Assembly: GCA_964534315.1 (NCBI GenBank)
Contig: CAZHOV010000038.1
Location: 1-36,810, forward strand
Direction of reading: 5' to 3'
DNA length: 36,810 nt
DNA from: CAZHOV01 sp964534315
Lineage (GTDB): Bacteria; Bacteroidota; Bacteroidia; Chitinophagales; Saprospiraceae
The position numbers and the translations under genes were made by a program. This document shows, in pieces, positions 1-8,006 of the stretch. Numbering within the stretch: the first letter of the stretch is position 1; every line of letters begins with the position of its first letter. The notes below the pieces were generated by a model that worked only from the letters and a program-made list of their open reading frames with translations, was not told the DNA's origin and searched no databases.

Positions 1-32
1 ACTCGATACTGCTAAATTATTCAAATATCATA

Positions 33-52
33 ATCTTTCGCCTGCGAAAGAT
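33..52. repeat. Perfect inverted repeat upstream of the Bat operon
   Basis: Two 9-base arms (ATCTTTCGC and GCGAAAGAT) flank a 2-base centre. As RNA it would fold into a short hairpin with the inner pairs open. No T-run follows, so a classic terminator reading to the right is unlikely. It lies about 50 bases upstream of the proposed moxR -7 element, so it could be an operator or the end of a gene to the left of the window. Confidence 0.5.
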
Positions 53-81
53 CAAGTAATAAATTCAATTGACAAAAAAAA

Positions 82-109
82 TTTGCAACTTAGCGTATCT
101 ATAATTTTG
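82..109 (+). promoter_or_regulatory. Candidate Bacteroidota promoter for the Bat operon
   Basis: TAATTTTG at 102-109 matches the Bacteroidota -7 consensus TAnnTTTG at all fixed positions. A TTTG at 82-85 could be the -33 element, with a 16-base spacer that is somewhat shorter than usual. Transcription would start near 115, leaving a leader of about 14 bases before the moxR ATG at 129. Confidence 0.45.
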
Positions 110-128
110 ATAAAATTACCAAGAAGAA

Positions 129-1127
129 ATGAGTACCGGAGCAAATATTGAGGCCTTAAATCAGGAAATCTATATTGAAAGTGCTTTTGTAGACCAACTT
201 AATGAAGAGACGGCAAAGGTAATAGTAGGGCAGCACGAAATGATTGAGCGGCTGATGCTGGGCCTGTTAACCAAAGGGCATATCCTTCTGGAGGGGCTTC
301 CGGGGTTGGCTAAAACACTTGCTATCAAGACCTTGGCCGGAGCTGTTGACGCTACCTTTAGCCGGATTCAATTTACGCCGGATCTGCTCCCGGCGGATAT
401 CATTGGTACCATGATCTACAATCCGGCAACTAATGCTTTTTCGGTACGAAAAGGACCCATCTTTGCTAACTTTATTCTTGCAGACGAAATAAACCGGGCT
501 CCTGCAAAGGTGCAAAGCGCTTTGCTGGAAGCTATGCAGGAAAGACAAGTAACAATCGGAAAAGAAACCTTTTTGCTGGAAGAACCTTTCCTGGTTCTGG
601 CTACCCAGAACCCTATCGAGCAAGAAGGTACTTATCCCTTGCCGGAAGCACAGGTCGATCGCTTTATGCTTAAAGTGAAGATTTCCTATCCGAATATAGA
701 TGAAGAAAGAGAAATTATCAGAAGAAATTTGCAGGGGAGTATTTTGGAGAAACCTCAAAAAATAGTATCTACCGATACGATTCTAAAAGCAAGGAAGGTT
801 GTCAGAAAAGTCTATATGGACGAGCGTATTGAAGCGTATATTCTCAAAATCGTTTTTGCCAGCCGACAACCTGAACAATATGAGTTAAAGCATTTGAAGC
901 CTTTAATCAGCTTTGGTGGTTCCCCTAGAGCCAGCATTAACCTTGCCCTTGCCGCTAAAGCTATTGCTTTTCTAAATCGCCGGGGCTATGTCATTCCTGA
1001 AGATGTGAGAACAATTTGCCACGATGTACTAAGACATCGAATCGGGATTACTTATGAAGCTGAAGCTGAAAATATCACTCAGGAAATGATCATTAATCAA
1101 ATCCTGAATGCTGTCGAAGTGCCCTGA
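129..1127 (+). CDS. moxR: MoxR-family AAA+ ATPase
   Basis: Cytoplasmic AAA+ ATPase of the MoxR family, which typically acts as a chaperone for vWA-domain partner proteins. The 332-residue length is normal for the family. Visible motifs are Walker A GLPGLAKT (residues 56-63), Walker B ending in ADE at about 118-120, and sensor-1 ATQNP (158-162), followed by the helical lid region. It is the first gene of a same-strand cluster with a DUF58 protein and BatA/BatB/BatC/BatD, the standard setting for Bacteroidota MoxR. The ATG at 129 follows a candidate promoter by about 20 bases. Family assignment is firm; the client being the vWA proteins of this operon is inferred from context. Confidence 0.95.
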   Translation: MSTGANIEALNQEIYIESAFVDQLNEETAKVIVGQHEMIERLMLGLLTKGHILLEGLPGLAKTLAIKTLAGAVDATFSRIQFTPDLLPADIIGTMIYNPATNAFSVRKGPIFANFILADEINRAPAKVQSALLEAMQERQVTIGKETFLLEEPFLVLATQNPIEQEGTYPLPEAQVDRFMLKVKISYPNIDEEREIIRRNLQGSILEKPQKIVSTDTILKARKVVRKVYMDERIEAYILKIVFASRQPEQYELKHLKPLISFGGSPRASINLALAAKAIAFLNRRGYVIPEDVRTICHDVLRHRIGITYEAEAENITQEMIINQILNAVEVP

Positions 1128-1139
1128 TTAGCGATATTC

Positions 1140-1162
1140 CTGTCAATGTACTTAATTGACAG
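1140..1162 (+). other. Hairpin in the moxR-DUF58 intergenic region
   Basis: CTGTCAAT (1140-1147) and ATTGACAG (1155-1162) form a perfect 8-bp stem around a 7-base loop. It starts 12 bases after the moxR stop codon. A weaker 4-bp stem (CGGC/GCCG) follows near 1174-1189. No U-tract follows, so an RNA-processing or stability element separating the abundance of moxR from the downstream membrane genes is more likely than full termination. This is inference. Confidence 0.5.
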
Positions 1163-1205
1163 CCTCTGTTAAGCGGCAAACGATAGCCGAAAATAATGAA
1201 AATAG

Positions 1206-2252
1206 ATGGAAACCAGTGAGCTATTAAAGAAGGTCAGAAAGATCGAAATAAAAACCAAAGGCATTAGCAGGCATCTGTTTGCCGGTGAATATCACAGTGC
1301 CTTCAAAGGGAGAGGCATGTCGTTTAGCGAAGTAAGAGAATATCAATACGGAGATGATGTGCGTAATATCGATTGGAACGTAACCGCCAGGACAGGTGAT
1401 CCGCACATAAAAGTCTTTGAAGAAGAACGAGAACTCACCGTAATTCTTTTGGTAGATCTTAGCGGCTCATCCTACTTCGGGACAGGAAAATTTTTGAGAA
1501 AGGAGATTATCACTGAAATCTGCGCAGTACTTTCGTTTTCGGCTATTAACAATAATGACAAAGTAGGTATCCTCTTTTTTTCTGACCGGGTAGAGAAATT
1601 TATACCTCCGAAAAAAGGAAAAAAACATATACTCAGGATCATCAGAGAATTGATTGATATTGAACCCCAGGGAAAGGGAACGGATATAGGAGCCGCTCTT
1701 GAATACTTTAACTCTGTGATCAAGAAACGAAGTATTGCCTTTGTAATTTCTGACTTTTTATCTGTTGGCTATGAAACTCCTTTGAGCGTAGTTGCCAAGA
1801 AGCACGACGTAATAGGGGTCCAAATCTATGACCCTATAGAAGAAAAGCTTCCGGACTCAAAGTCCAACGTAATCAAAAAAGTCTTATTAATATTGGGGCC
1901 TGTAGGTTTTGTCCTCGGTAGTATTGCACTGCTTGTTTTTTTATTTGGGAATGCAAGCCTGGGGCCTGCTCTCGGGTTACCATTAATGGTGCTGGCAGTC
2001 TTTTGTTTTGTTGGTAGCGCATTCGGGGATACCGGCTTGATCAGGGCAAAGGATGTGGAGAATAATCGTCAGACCTGGATCGACCTGGCATCGAATAAGG
2101 TAGTCAATGAATTTAATGCCTATTTTAAAGATAACCATCATTATTTCAAAAATACTTTTTTTAAATCAGGGGCGGATATTGTGGCTATTAGTACGACAGA
2201 ATCATACGTACATGCATTACTAAGCTTTTTTAAAAGGAGGGCAAAAAGATGA
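1206..2252 (+). CDS. DUF58 vWA-like protein with an inserted membrane hairpin
   Basis: DUF58 protein, the usual partner of MoxR ATPases. The signature EYQYGDDVRNIDW lies at 45-57 and a MIDAS-like DLSGSS at 84-89. The vWA fold continues to IYDPIEEKLPD (207-217). Family members usually run from there almost directly into a segment like GLIRAKDVENN. Here about 58 residues (218-275, bases 1857-2030) intervene and contain two hydrophobic stretches (about 225-247 and 254-273), flanked by Asp on both sides. Two helices would return the chain to the same side, so the vWA domain could remain cytoplasmic while anchored in the membrane. The reading frame is intact and the C-terminal family motif WIDLASNKV is preserved. 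The stop overlaps the next start by 4 bases (ATGA), indicating translational coupling. Confidence 0.93.
   Translation: METSELLKKVRKIEIKTKGISRHLFAGEYHSAFKGRGMSFSEVREYQYGDDVRNIDWNVTARTGDPHIKVFEEERELTVILLVDLSGSSYFGTGKFLRKEIITEICAVLSFSAINNNDKVGILFFSDRVEKFIPPKKGKKHILRIIRELIDIEPQGKGTDIGAALEYFNSVIKKRSIAFVISDFLSVGYETPLSVVAKKHDVIGVQIYDPIEEKLPDSKSNVIKKVLLILGPVGFVLGSIALLVFLFGNASLGPALGLPLMVLAVFCFVGSAFGDTGLIRAKDVENNRQTWIDLASNKVVNEFNAYFKDNHHYFKNTFFKSGADIVAISTTESYVHALLSFFKRRAKR
1857..2030 (+). other. Two-helix membrane insert within the DUF58 domain
   Basis: An in-frame 174-base segment encodes residues 218-275 of the DUF58 protein: a short basic lead-in (SKSNVIKK), two hydrophobic helices separated by a Gly/Pro/Asn turn, and an exit ending in GD. 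Removing it would leave the expected junction LPD-TGLIRAKD. The insertion boundary is judged from memory of DUF58 family sequences, not from an alignment. Confidence 0.65.
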
Positions 2253-3310
2253 GCAGAAAAATTGCGCTAATTTTATCTTTTTTGTTGCTTCAAGTGTATA
2301 GTACTGCCCAGATTAATTATCAATTTACCTGTAAACGAGATACTGTACTTATTGGGGACCCGGTTGAACTGCAGGTGACACTTCAGATAACGCCTGGCTT
2401 CCAATTAAAGGAAGCCGATTTGAGTCCGCTAGAGACAGCAACTCTGGAAGCTCCGGCTTTGGGAGTTAAGCAAGCAGTTGCTTCTTCCGGAACAGACTAT
2501 GAGATGTTGGATTATACAAAGTGGGAGGTTCGTGACGGAGTAAAAAGGGTGGAACTGACTGCTGAAAAGCAGTCTTCCAAAGGTGTATATACCAATACGC
2601 TTGTAGCAACATTTTGGCAGGAAGGAATATTCAACCTAACAGGCCCAACGATCATACTAACTAAAAATGATCAAATCGTGAAAGCCACCCCTGAGCATTC
2701 GATTCGCCTGACTGTCGTTGCTCCAACCCTGGACAGCCTGGCACAAGAAGAACTGGCTCCGATCAAACCAATCATAAAAGAACCCGTCAAGTGGGTCGAT
2801 TATTTACCGGCCATCCTATTTGTTGGGGGATTGATGCTTATCGGTTTGATCTGGTCTATTTACAATAAACGAAAAAGTAATGAAGAGCAAAAATTGATTA
2901 TTGAAACAGTAGAAGTGGCTGTGCATGATATTGCGCTAAAGAAGTTAGAAGCCTTAAGCAGTCGCCAACTGTTAGAACAGCGGGAATACAAATTATATCA
3001 CGATCAGTTGACGTTTATCTTAAGAGAGTATCTAGAGCACAGATTTGACATCAACGCTCTTGAGCTAACTACTAAAAATATTTTGAAAGAATTGAGGGCC
3101 AGAAAAGTATTGATCCCCAAACAGCAGGATCTGAAAAAACTTCTTGAAAAAGCCGATTTAGTAAAATTTGCAGAGTCGGAGCCGCCATTAAAGTTCCATA
3201 AACAAGCATTGGTATTAGTTAAAGAATTTGTTTTGGAAACCGGTGATCAGTCTGTTTCAAAAACATTTACCAGAAAACAGTTTGAAGCGTTTTTTGGAAA
3301 TCAGCAATAG
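2249..3310 (+). CDS. BatD-like single-pass membrane protein of the Bat operon
   Basis: A 353-residue protein with an N-terminal signal peptide (about 1-20, ending near STAQ), a periplasmic beta-rich region with a DTVLIGDPVELQVTL-like opening strand (about 30-160), one transmembrane helix (about 185-205), and a cytoplasmic helical tail of about 148 residues. The layout (signal peptide, beta-sandwich-like ectodomain, one helix, cytoplasmic tail) parallels BatD in miniature. Proteins of this type sit between DUF58 and batA in many Bacteroidota Bat operons. It overlaps the DUF58 stop by 4 bases, and its stop is immediately followed by the batA ATG. Its biochemical role is unknown; an inference is that it couples the periplasm to the MoxR/DUF58 pair. 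Confidence 0.8.
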   Translation: MSRKIALILSFLLLQVYSTAQINYQFTCKRDTVLIGDPVELQVTLQITPGFQLKEADLSPLETATLEAPALGVKQAVASSGTDYEMLDYTKWEVRDGVKRVELTAEKQSSKGVYTNTLVATFWQEGIFNLTGPTIILTKNDQIVKATPEHSIRLTVVAPTLDSLAQEELAPIKPIIKEPVKWVDYLPAILFVGGLMLIGLIWSIYNKRKSNEEQKLIIETVEVAVHDIALKKLEALSSRQLLEQREYKLYHDQLTFILREYLEHRFDINALELTTKNILKELRARKVLIPKQQDLKKLLEKADLVKFAESEPPLKFHKQALVLVKEFVLETGDQSVSKTFTRKQFEAFFGNQQ

Positions 3311-4318
3311 ATGTTAAATGATTTTTCAAATATTGAATTTGTTAATCCCTGGTTATTATTACTCCTGTTCCTGATTCCTGTATTAGGCTACTTTTTGGAA
3401 AGGAGAAAAGCAGGTAGGCATTCTTTTTTTCGCTTTTCCGATTTGAAGGCATTGGAGAAGGAAAAGAGTCGAAGAGGACGTATACGAGTTATACTTCCTG
3501 TGTTGAGGCTTGTGGCATTAGCAGCTTTGGTTGTAGCATTGGCAAGACCACAGAAGGTATTTAAAAAGGAAAATATCAAAGGAGACGGGATTGATATTAT
3601 GTTGGTGATGGATTTGTCAAGTAGTATGTTGGCCAGAGATTTCAAGCCCGACCGTTTGGAAGTTAGTAAAAAGGTAGCCTCTACTTTTGTTGACAAGCGT
3701 AAGTATGATCGTATAGGGCTGGCTGTTTTTTCTGGAGAAGCCTACACCCAGTGTCCGTTAACCACTGACCATAGTGTGGTAAAGCGCTTCCTTGATCGTC
3801 TAGAGTGCGGAAATCTGGAGGACGGCACAGCGATTGGCATGGGCCTGGCTACATCGATCAACAGATTAAAAGATAAGGAAACCAAAAGCAAAGTAGTTAT
3901 TTTACTTACGGATGGCGTGAATAATGCGGGTTATATTAAACCATTGACTGCAGCCCAGATTGCAAGGGAGCTAGGCGTAAAAGTTTACACCATCGGAGTA
4001 GGAACAACGGGAGATGCCTTTACTCCTATAAGCAGGAGGAGTGACGGGCAGTATGTTTTTGGGTTGGCTTCTGTAGAGATCGACGAGGCATTATTAAGAG
4101 AAATCTCTGAAATGACTGGTGGGAAATATTTTAGAGCCATATCGGAGGAATCTCTTGAACGGATCTATGAAGAAATTGATAAACTGGAAAAAACGGAGAT
4201 AGAAGTCTCTGTCATTAAGCGGCAAGCTGAAGCCTTCCATCCATGGGTATTTATCGCTTTAGTATTGCTTGGGTTGGAGTTTTTCCTGAAGCACACTTAT
4301 TTGAATACAGTACCTTGA
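3311..4318 (+). CDS. batA: BatA, vWA-domain membrane protein
   Basis: A 335-residue vWA protein. An N-terminal hydrophobic helix (about 13-28) and a second (about 60-78) precede a vWA domain with a complete MIDAS: DLSSS at 101-105, Thr in DGTAIG at about 171-176, and DG at 201-202. A C-terminal helix lies at about 309-328. This is the typical BatA architecture, with the vWA domain between membrane helices. The start abuts the stop of the preceding gene with no gap, and batB follows after 9 bases, so the cluster is tightly co-translated. Bat proteins were named for aerotolerance in Bacteroides fragilis; their molecular function remains unsettled. Confidence 0.92.
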   Translation: MLNDFSNIEFVNPWLLLLLFLIPVLGYFLERRKAGRHSFFRFSDLKALEKEKSRRGRIRVILPVLRLVALAALVVALARPQKVFKKENIKGDGIDIMLVMDLSSSMLARDFKPDRLEVSKKVASTFVDKRKYDRIGLAVFSGEAYTQCPLTTDHSVVKRFLDRLECGNLEDGTAIGMGLATSINRLKDKETKSKVVILLTDGVNNAGYIKPLTAAQIARELGVKVYTIGVGTTGDAFTPISRRSDGQYVFGLASVEIDEALLREISEMTGGKYFRAISEESLERIYEEIDKLEKTEIEVSVIKRQAEAFHPWVFIALVLLGLEFFLKHTYLNTVP

Positions 4319-4327
4319 GCAAAGCAT

Positions 4328-5374
4328 ATGACATTTTTTAACTTTGAATACACCATTCATTTTTGGGCATTATGGATTATTCCTGTTGCGGTACTCGTAT
4401 TTTTTATGGCCGGCTATCACAAAAGAAAAATGATACGTAAGCTGGGAAATGAAGGTACCGTCTACCGCTTATTTGAAGGATATTCCTCGGGAAAACGAAT
4501 TTTGAAATTATTACTTTTTTTAGCGGGGATTTTCTTTTTGATCATAAGCTGGGCAAACCCCCAGCGAGGCATAAAAAAAGCGAAAGCCGAACCCGAGGTA
4601 GCGGATATTTACATTGCTCTTGACGTTTCCAATAGTATGTATGCTGAAGATATCAGCCCGAATCGATTGGACAGGACAAAATTATTGGGAAAGAATCTGA
4701 TCACAGAGCTCAAAGGAGAGCGAATAGGAATAATCATCTTTGCCGGGATTGCAGAATTATTAATGCCGCTGACTAGCGATTATTTTGCCGCAGAGACTTT
4801 TCTGGAAAGCGCCCGACCCGAAAAAATAGATATTCAGGGGACGGCAATAGGGGAGGCTATACAATTAGCCAGCGCTTCTTTTGATGAAGAAGAAGAGGAG
4901 GAAGATTATAATAAGGTACTAATCTTGATATCCGATGGCGAAAACCATGAAGAAAATGCGGTAAAAATTGCCAAAGCTGCTTTTGAACGAGAAAATCTTA
5001 TCATCTTTTGCGTAGGGGTAGGAACTTCAGCAGGTGGTTTGATCCCCATTAATTTCAGAGGAAGTGTTTACTATAAAAAGGATAAAGATGGTAATACCGT
5101 AAGGACGAAATTAAACGACCGCATTTTAAAAGAAGTTGCCAAAGCGGGAGGAGGTGCTTATTTTCCTCTTAGTGAAGCCGAAAGTTTATATATGACCTTA
5201 AAAAATACCATCGAAAATCTTGAAAAACGATCTATTGAGAAAGGCGTTTTTGATCAATTTGAAAGTTATTTCCAATATTTTTTAGCTATTGCCTTTTTAC
5301 TATTGTTGATAGAGTATATTATTTCAGAAAGGAAAAGTAAATGGTTGAATAGTAAGCAATTATTTGAAAATTAA
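4328..5374 (+). CDS. batB: BatB, vWA-domain membrane protein
   Basis: A 348-residue paralogue of BatA. Hydrophobic helices lie at about 11-28 and 58-76, followed by a vWA domain with MIDAS DVSNS at 99-103, an IDIQGTAIG motif near 147 and a SDGE motif near 202. An acidic run EEEEEE in the middle of the domain is a local low-complexity insertion. A C-terminal helix near 315-335 closes the protein. It lies 9 bases after batA and 20 bases before batC. The MIDAS appears intact, so metal-dependent binding is plausible. BatB is distinguished from BatA by order and by the SWANPQRG-type junction after the second helix. Confidence 0.92.
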   Translation: MTFFNFEYTIHFWALWIIPVAVLVFFMAGYHKRKMIRKLGNEGTVYRLFEGYSSGKRILKLLLFLAGIFFLIISWANPQRGIKKAKAEPEVADIYIALDVSNSMYAEDISPNRLDRTKLLGKNLITELKGERIGIIIFAGIAELLMPLTSDYFAAETFLESARPEKIDIQGTAIGEAIQLASASFDEEEEEEDYNKVLILISDGENHEENAVKIAKAAFERENLIIFCVGVGTSAGGLIPINFRGSVYYKKDKDGNTVRTKLNDRILKEVAKAGGGAYFPLSEAESLYMTLKNTIENLEKRSIEKGVFDQFESYFQYFLAIAFLLLLIEYIISERKSKWLNSKQLFEN

Positions 5375-5394
5375 AAATCGCTCTCACTAAAAAA

Positions 5395-6141
5395 ATGAAG
5401 CTATTGAAGTATTATGCCAAAATAAATGATCTATTGTCTATAAAGGTGGGGTTTTTCATAAGTCTTTTCCTGCTTTCCTATTTGCAGATTATAGGACAAT
5501 CGGCGCACGGGTATGCGCTGGAAGCTGATGATGCTTATGAAAAGGGTTTTTTCAGGGAAGCGGAGCGCTCCTACTTGAAAGTATTAGATAAAAAACAGCA
5601 ACCGGAGAAAAAGTATAATTTGGGAAATGCTATCTATCAACAAAAGCGATACGAAGAGGCGATTGATCACTACAAAGAGACCATTGAAAAAGCCTCTGAT
5701 GATTTGACAAAGGCCCTGGCTTTTCACAACTTGGGAAATGCTTACTATTTTGAAAATGAGTTGGAAGAAAGTGTTGAAGCTTATAAAAAAGCCCTACGCA
5801 TCAGGCCTGGAGATCTAGCCACTAAATTCAACCTGGCAAAAGTTCAGAAAAAACTAATGCAACAACAAGCCCAGCAACAAAATCAGCAGCAACAACAAAA
5901 GAAAAAGGATCAAAAAGAACAGGATCAAAACAACCAACAACAAAATCAACAGGGGGAAGGTGCTGAAGCAGCCGAAACAGAACAATCTCCTGAAGGGGAG
6001 GAGCGCCAGATGGAGAAAACCGATTTGAATAAAGAAGAAGCAATGAAACTGCTGGAGATTATCGAAGAGGAAGAGAAAAAAGTGTTGGAGCAGCAAAAAA
6101 GTGGTAAATCTGATAAAAAACGACCATCCAAAGATTGGTAG
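5395..6141 (+). CDS. batC: BatC-like TPR protein with Gln-rich tail
   Basis: A 248-residue protein with one hydrophobic N-terminal segment (about 17-35, signal peptide or anchor) and two to three TPR units (about 42-140, including YNLGNAIYQQKRYEEAIDHY and HNLGNAYYFENELEESVEAY). A Gln/Lys-rich low-complexity linker (about 155-186) and an acidic Lys/Glu-rich tail follow. TPR proteins in this position are called BatC in Bacteroides. TPRs suggest a scaffold for BatA/BatB. The Gln-rich linker (CAA/CAG-rich bases 5860-5950) may vary in length between strains. batD begins about 13 bases downstream. Confidence 0.85.
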   Translation: MKLLKYYAKINDLLSIKVGFFISLFLLSYLQIIGQSAHGYALEADDAYEKGFFREAERSYLKVLDKKQQPEKKYNLGNAIYQQKRYEEAIDHYKETIEKASDDLTKALAFHNLGNAYYFENELEESVEAYKKALRIRPGDLATKFNLAKVQKKLMQQQAQQQNQQQQQKKKDQKEQDQNNQQQNQQGEGAEAAETEQSPEGEERQMEKTDLNKEEAMKLLEIIEEEEKKVLEQQKSGKSDKKRPSKDW

Positions 6142-6154
6142 CACAATCCAAGAT

Positions 6155-7903
6155 ATGAACATGGCAATAAAAAAGTATTTTTTGCTCATTTGGGTTTCCA
6201 TTCTATTGTTTTGCTCCAACGTTGCACTGGCGCAAGAGGTAGCGTTTTCTGCTACGACCAATGCAAGGGAAGTTGTTAAGGGAGGTCTTTTTGAGGTTGT
6301 TTATATTTTGGAGAATGGGGAAGGGGAGAACTTCAAGCTTGGAAAACTTACTAGTTTTAAACAAGTAGGGTCTACTCAAATCAATTCTAGTTATTCACTT
6401 GTAAATGGAAAACCAAGCAGTAAAGTTAAATACACCGTAACATTGCAAGCATTGCAGCTAGGCTATGGTATGGTAAGCCCGGCAACGATCAAAGTAGATA
6501 CGAGGACACTAAAATCCAACGGAATCCAGGTAAGGGTTGTCGAAAGAGCAGAAGAGATATTTATAGACACGACTAATAAAAATCCGGTTTTTATAAGGGC
6601 TGAACTAAGCGATACAAAGGCCTACCCAGGGCAACAAATTACATTGGATTACAAATTATATACCACACTTAAAGTTGACAACTACGACGTTATCCGGCAG
6701 TCTGATTACTTTGGATTCTATCCCAGAGGTATACGTAACTATGATGATTTCATACTTCAGGAGGTTATTAATGGTAGGCAGTATAATACTAAGATCATCA
6801 GAAGGTTTTCTTTATTTCCGCAGCAAACCGGCCAGTTGACCATCGATCCGATTTTTATAAAAGTTTGGTTTTATTCAAGTTTTGGAAAAGTAGATCATAT
6901 AACCATCAGTTCCGATCCTGTCGAAATACAAGTAGAAGAATTGCCCGATAATGCACCTGACAGTTTTACCGGAGCGGTGGGACTATTTTACGGAAGTGCT
7001 TTGATCAATAAAGCTTTTTTTACTACGGATGATGCAGTTTCTGTAACGATATCCTATACCGGAGACGGTGATTTAAAGCAGGTAGAACCACCCGAAGTAA
7101 TTTTTCCTGATTCATTTGATGTGATTGAACCCAAGCTAGTAAAAGAAAAAGAGTTCGAACAAAAAGGAAGGGTATTTGGAACTTATACCTATAACTACAC
7201 TGCTCTTCCTAAAGTACCCGGAAGTTATAAAATTCCCTGCAGGATGACGGTTTTTCAACCAGATTCCCTTCAGTTTAAGCGTATCATAGACACTACTTTT
7301 CAGGTAGTTGTCAGAAAAGGAAAAGGCAAAGCTTCCTCCACGACAAAGGAAGAAGATAAGGATTTGACACAGGAAGAGTTAATGCCCAATAAAGCGACTA
7401 CCCGATTGAAAAAAAGAGGAAATAACTTTTTTGGGTCGCCTTTGTTTTGGATCATTTTTTTTATTCCTCCGGTGCTTTTTACCCTGGCTTTAATAATCCC
7501 TGAAATACTCAGAAAAAGAGTTAAAGCCAAACAGCAGGAACGATCGGAGCAAGAGCCCCATCTCAAAGCCACTGCCATGCTTTCGATGGCAAAACGGCAT
7601 CTAGATGGAAAGGAGATGAAAGCTTTCTATAGCAGTGTAGCCAAAGCACTGTATGAGTATTTCAGCACAAAAGCATCTATCCCGACACATGACCTTACCC
7701 GGCAAAAGATCAAGGCAGCGCTTTATCGTCAAGGCTTTGATCAGCTGGTTATCGACGAGTTCATTGAGTTGGTCGATACATGTGAAATGGCGGTGTTTTC
7801 GGGAATGTCCGGAAGTAACGATCCTACCAATATCTACAAACGAGCTTATGCGTTAATTTCAAACGAAGAGAATAGAAATAGAAAGGGGGGAGAATTTTCC
7901 TAG
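6155..7903 (+). CDS. batD: BatD family protein
   Basis: BatD, a large protein with a periplasmic ectodomain. The reading frame is open from 6101, but a start there would overlap batC by 41 bases and put a hydrophilic extension before the signal peptide. The ATG at 6155 (or 6161) gives a proper signal peptide (KKYFLLIWVSILLF, cleavage near ALAQ) and a 13-base gap, so it is preferred. The ectodomain contains repeated beta-sandwich-like segments, including the family motif QITLDYKLYT near residue 160. A transmembrane helix lies at about 425-450, followed by a cytoplasmic helical domain. It is the last gene of the operon: the next gene is convergent and no batE (TPR plus SH3) is present. Confidence 0.92.
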   Translation: MNMAIKKYFLLIWVSILLFCSNVALAQEVAFSATTNAREVVKGGLFEVVYILENGEGENFKLGKLTSFKQVGSTQINSSYSLVNGKPSSKVKYTVTLQALQLGYGMVSPATIKVDTRTLKSNGIQVRVVERAEEIFIDTTNKNPVFIRAELSDTKAYPGQQITLDYKLYTTLKVDNYDVIRQSDYFGFYPRGIRNYDDFILQEVINGRQYNTKIIRRFSLFPQQTGQLTIDPIFIKVWFYSSFGKVDHITISSDPVEIQVEELPDNAPDSFTGAVGLFYGSALINKAFFTTDDAVSVTISYTGDGDLKQVEPPEVIFPDSFDVIEPKLVKEKEFEQKGRVFGTYTYNYTALPKVPGSYKIPCRMTVFQPDSLQFKRIIDTTFQVVVRKGKGKASSTTKEEDKDLTQEELMPNKATTRLKKRGNNFFGSPLFWIIFFIPPVLFTLALIIPEILRKRVKAKQQERSEQEPHLKATAMLSMAKRHLDGKEMKAFYSSVAKALYEYFSTKASIPTHDLTRQKIKAALYRQGFDQLVIDEFIELVDTCEMAVFSGMSGSNDPTNIYKRAYALISNEENRNRKGGEFS

Positions 7904-8006
7904 TGTGAGCATGCTTAATATGAGGCTGACAAAAACCCTGGCCATTTCTCAAACGGATTCGGAAGCCTACTTGTAATTTAAGTCCAATAAATGAAAAGAC
8001 TGGTTA

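Noticed and set aside
6101..6154. Upstream extension of batD
   Set aside because: It would overlap batC by 41 bases and place a charged segment before the signal peptide; the ATG at 6155 or 6161 is a better start.
5828..6261. Long antisense ORFs rich in Leu/Phe/Val opposite batC and batD
   Set aside because: They are the reverse complement of the Gln/Lys/Glu-rich batC tail; the hydrophobic composition is a by-product.
7904..8006. Convergent spacer after batD searched for a terminator
   Set aside because: Only a 6-base GCATGC palindrome was found, with no stem plus U-tract.
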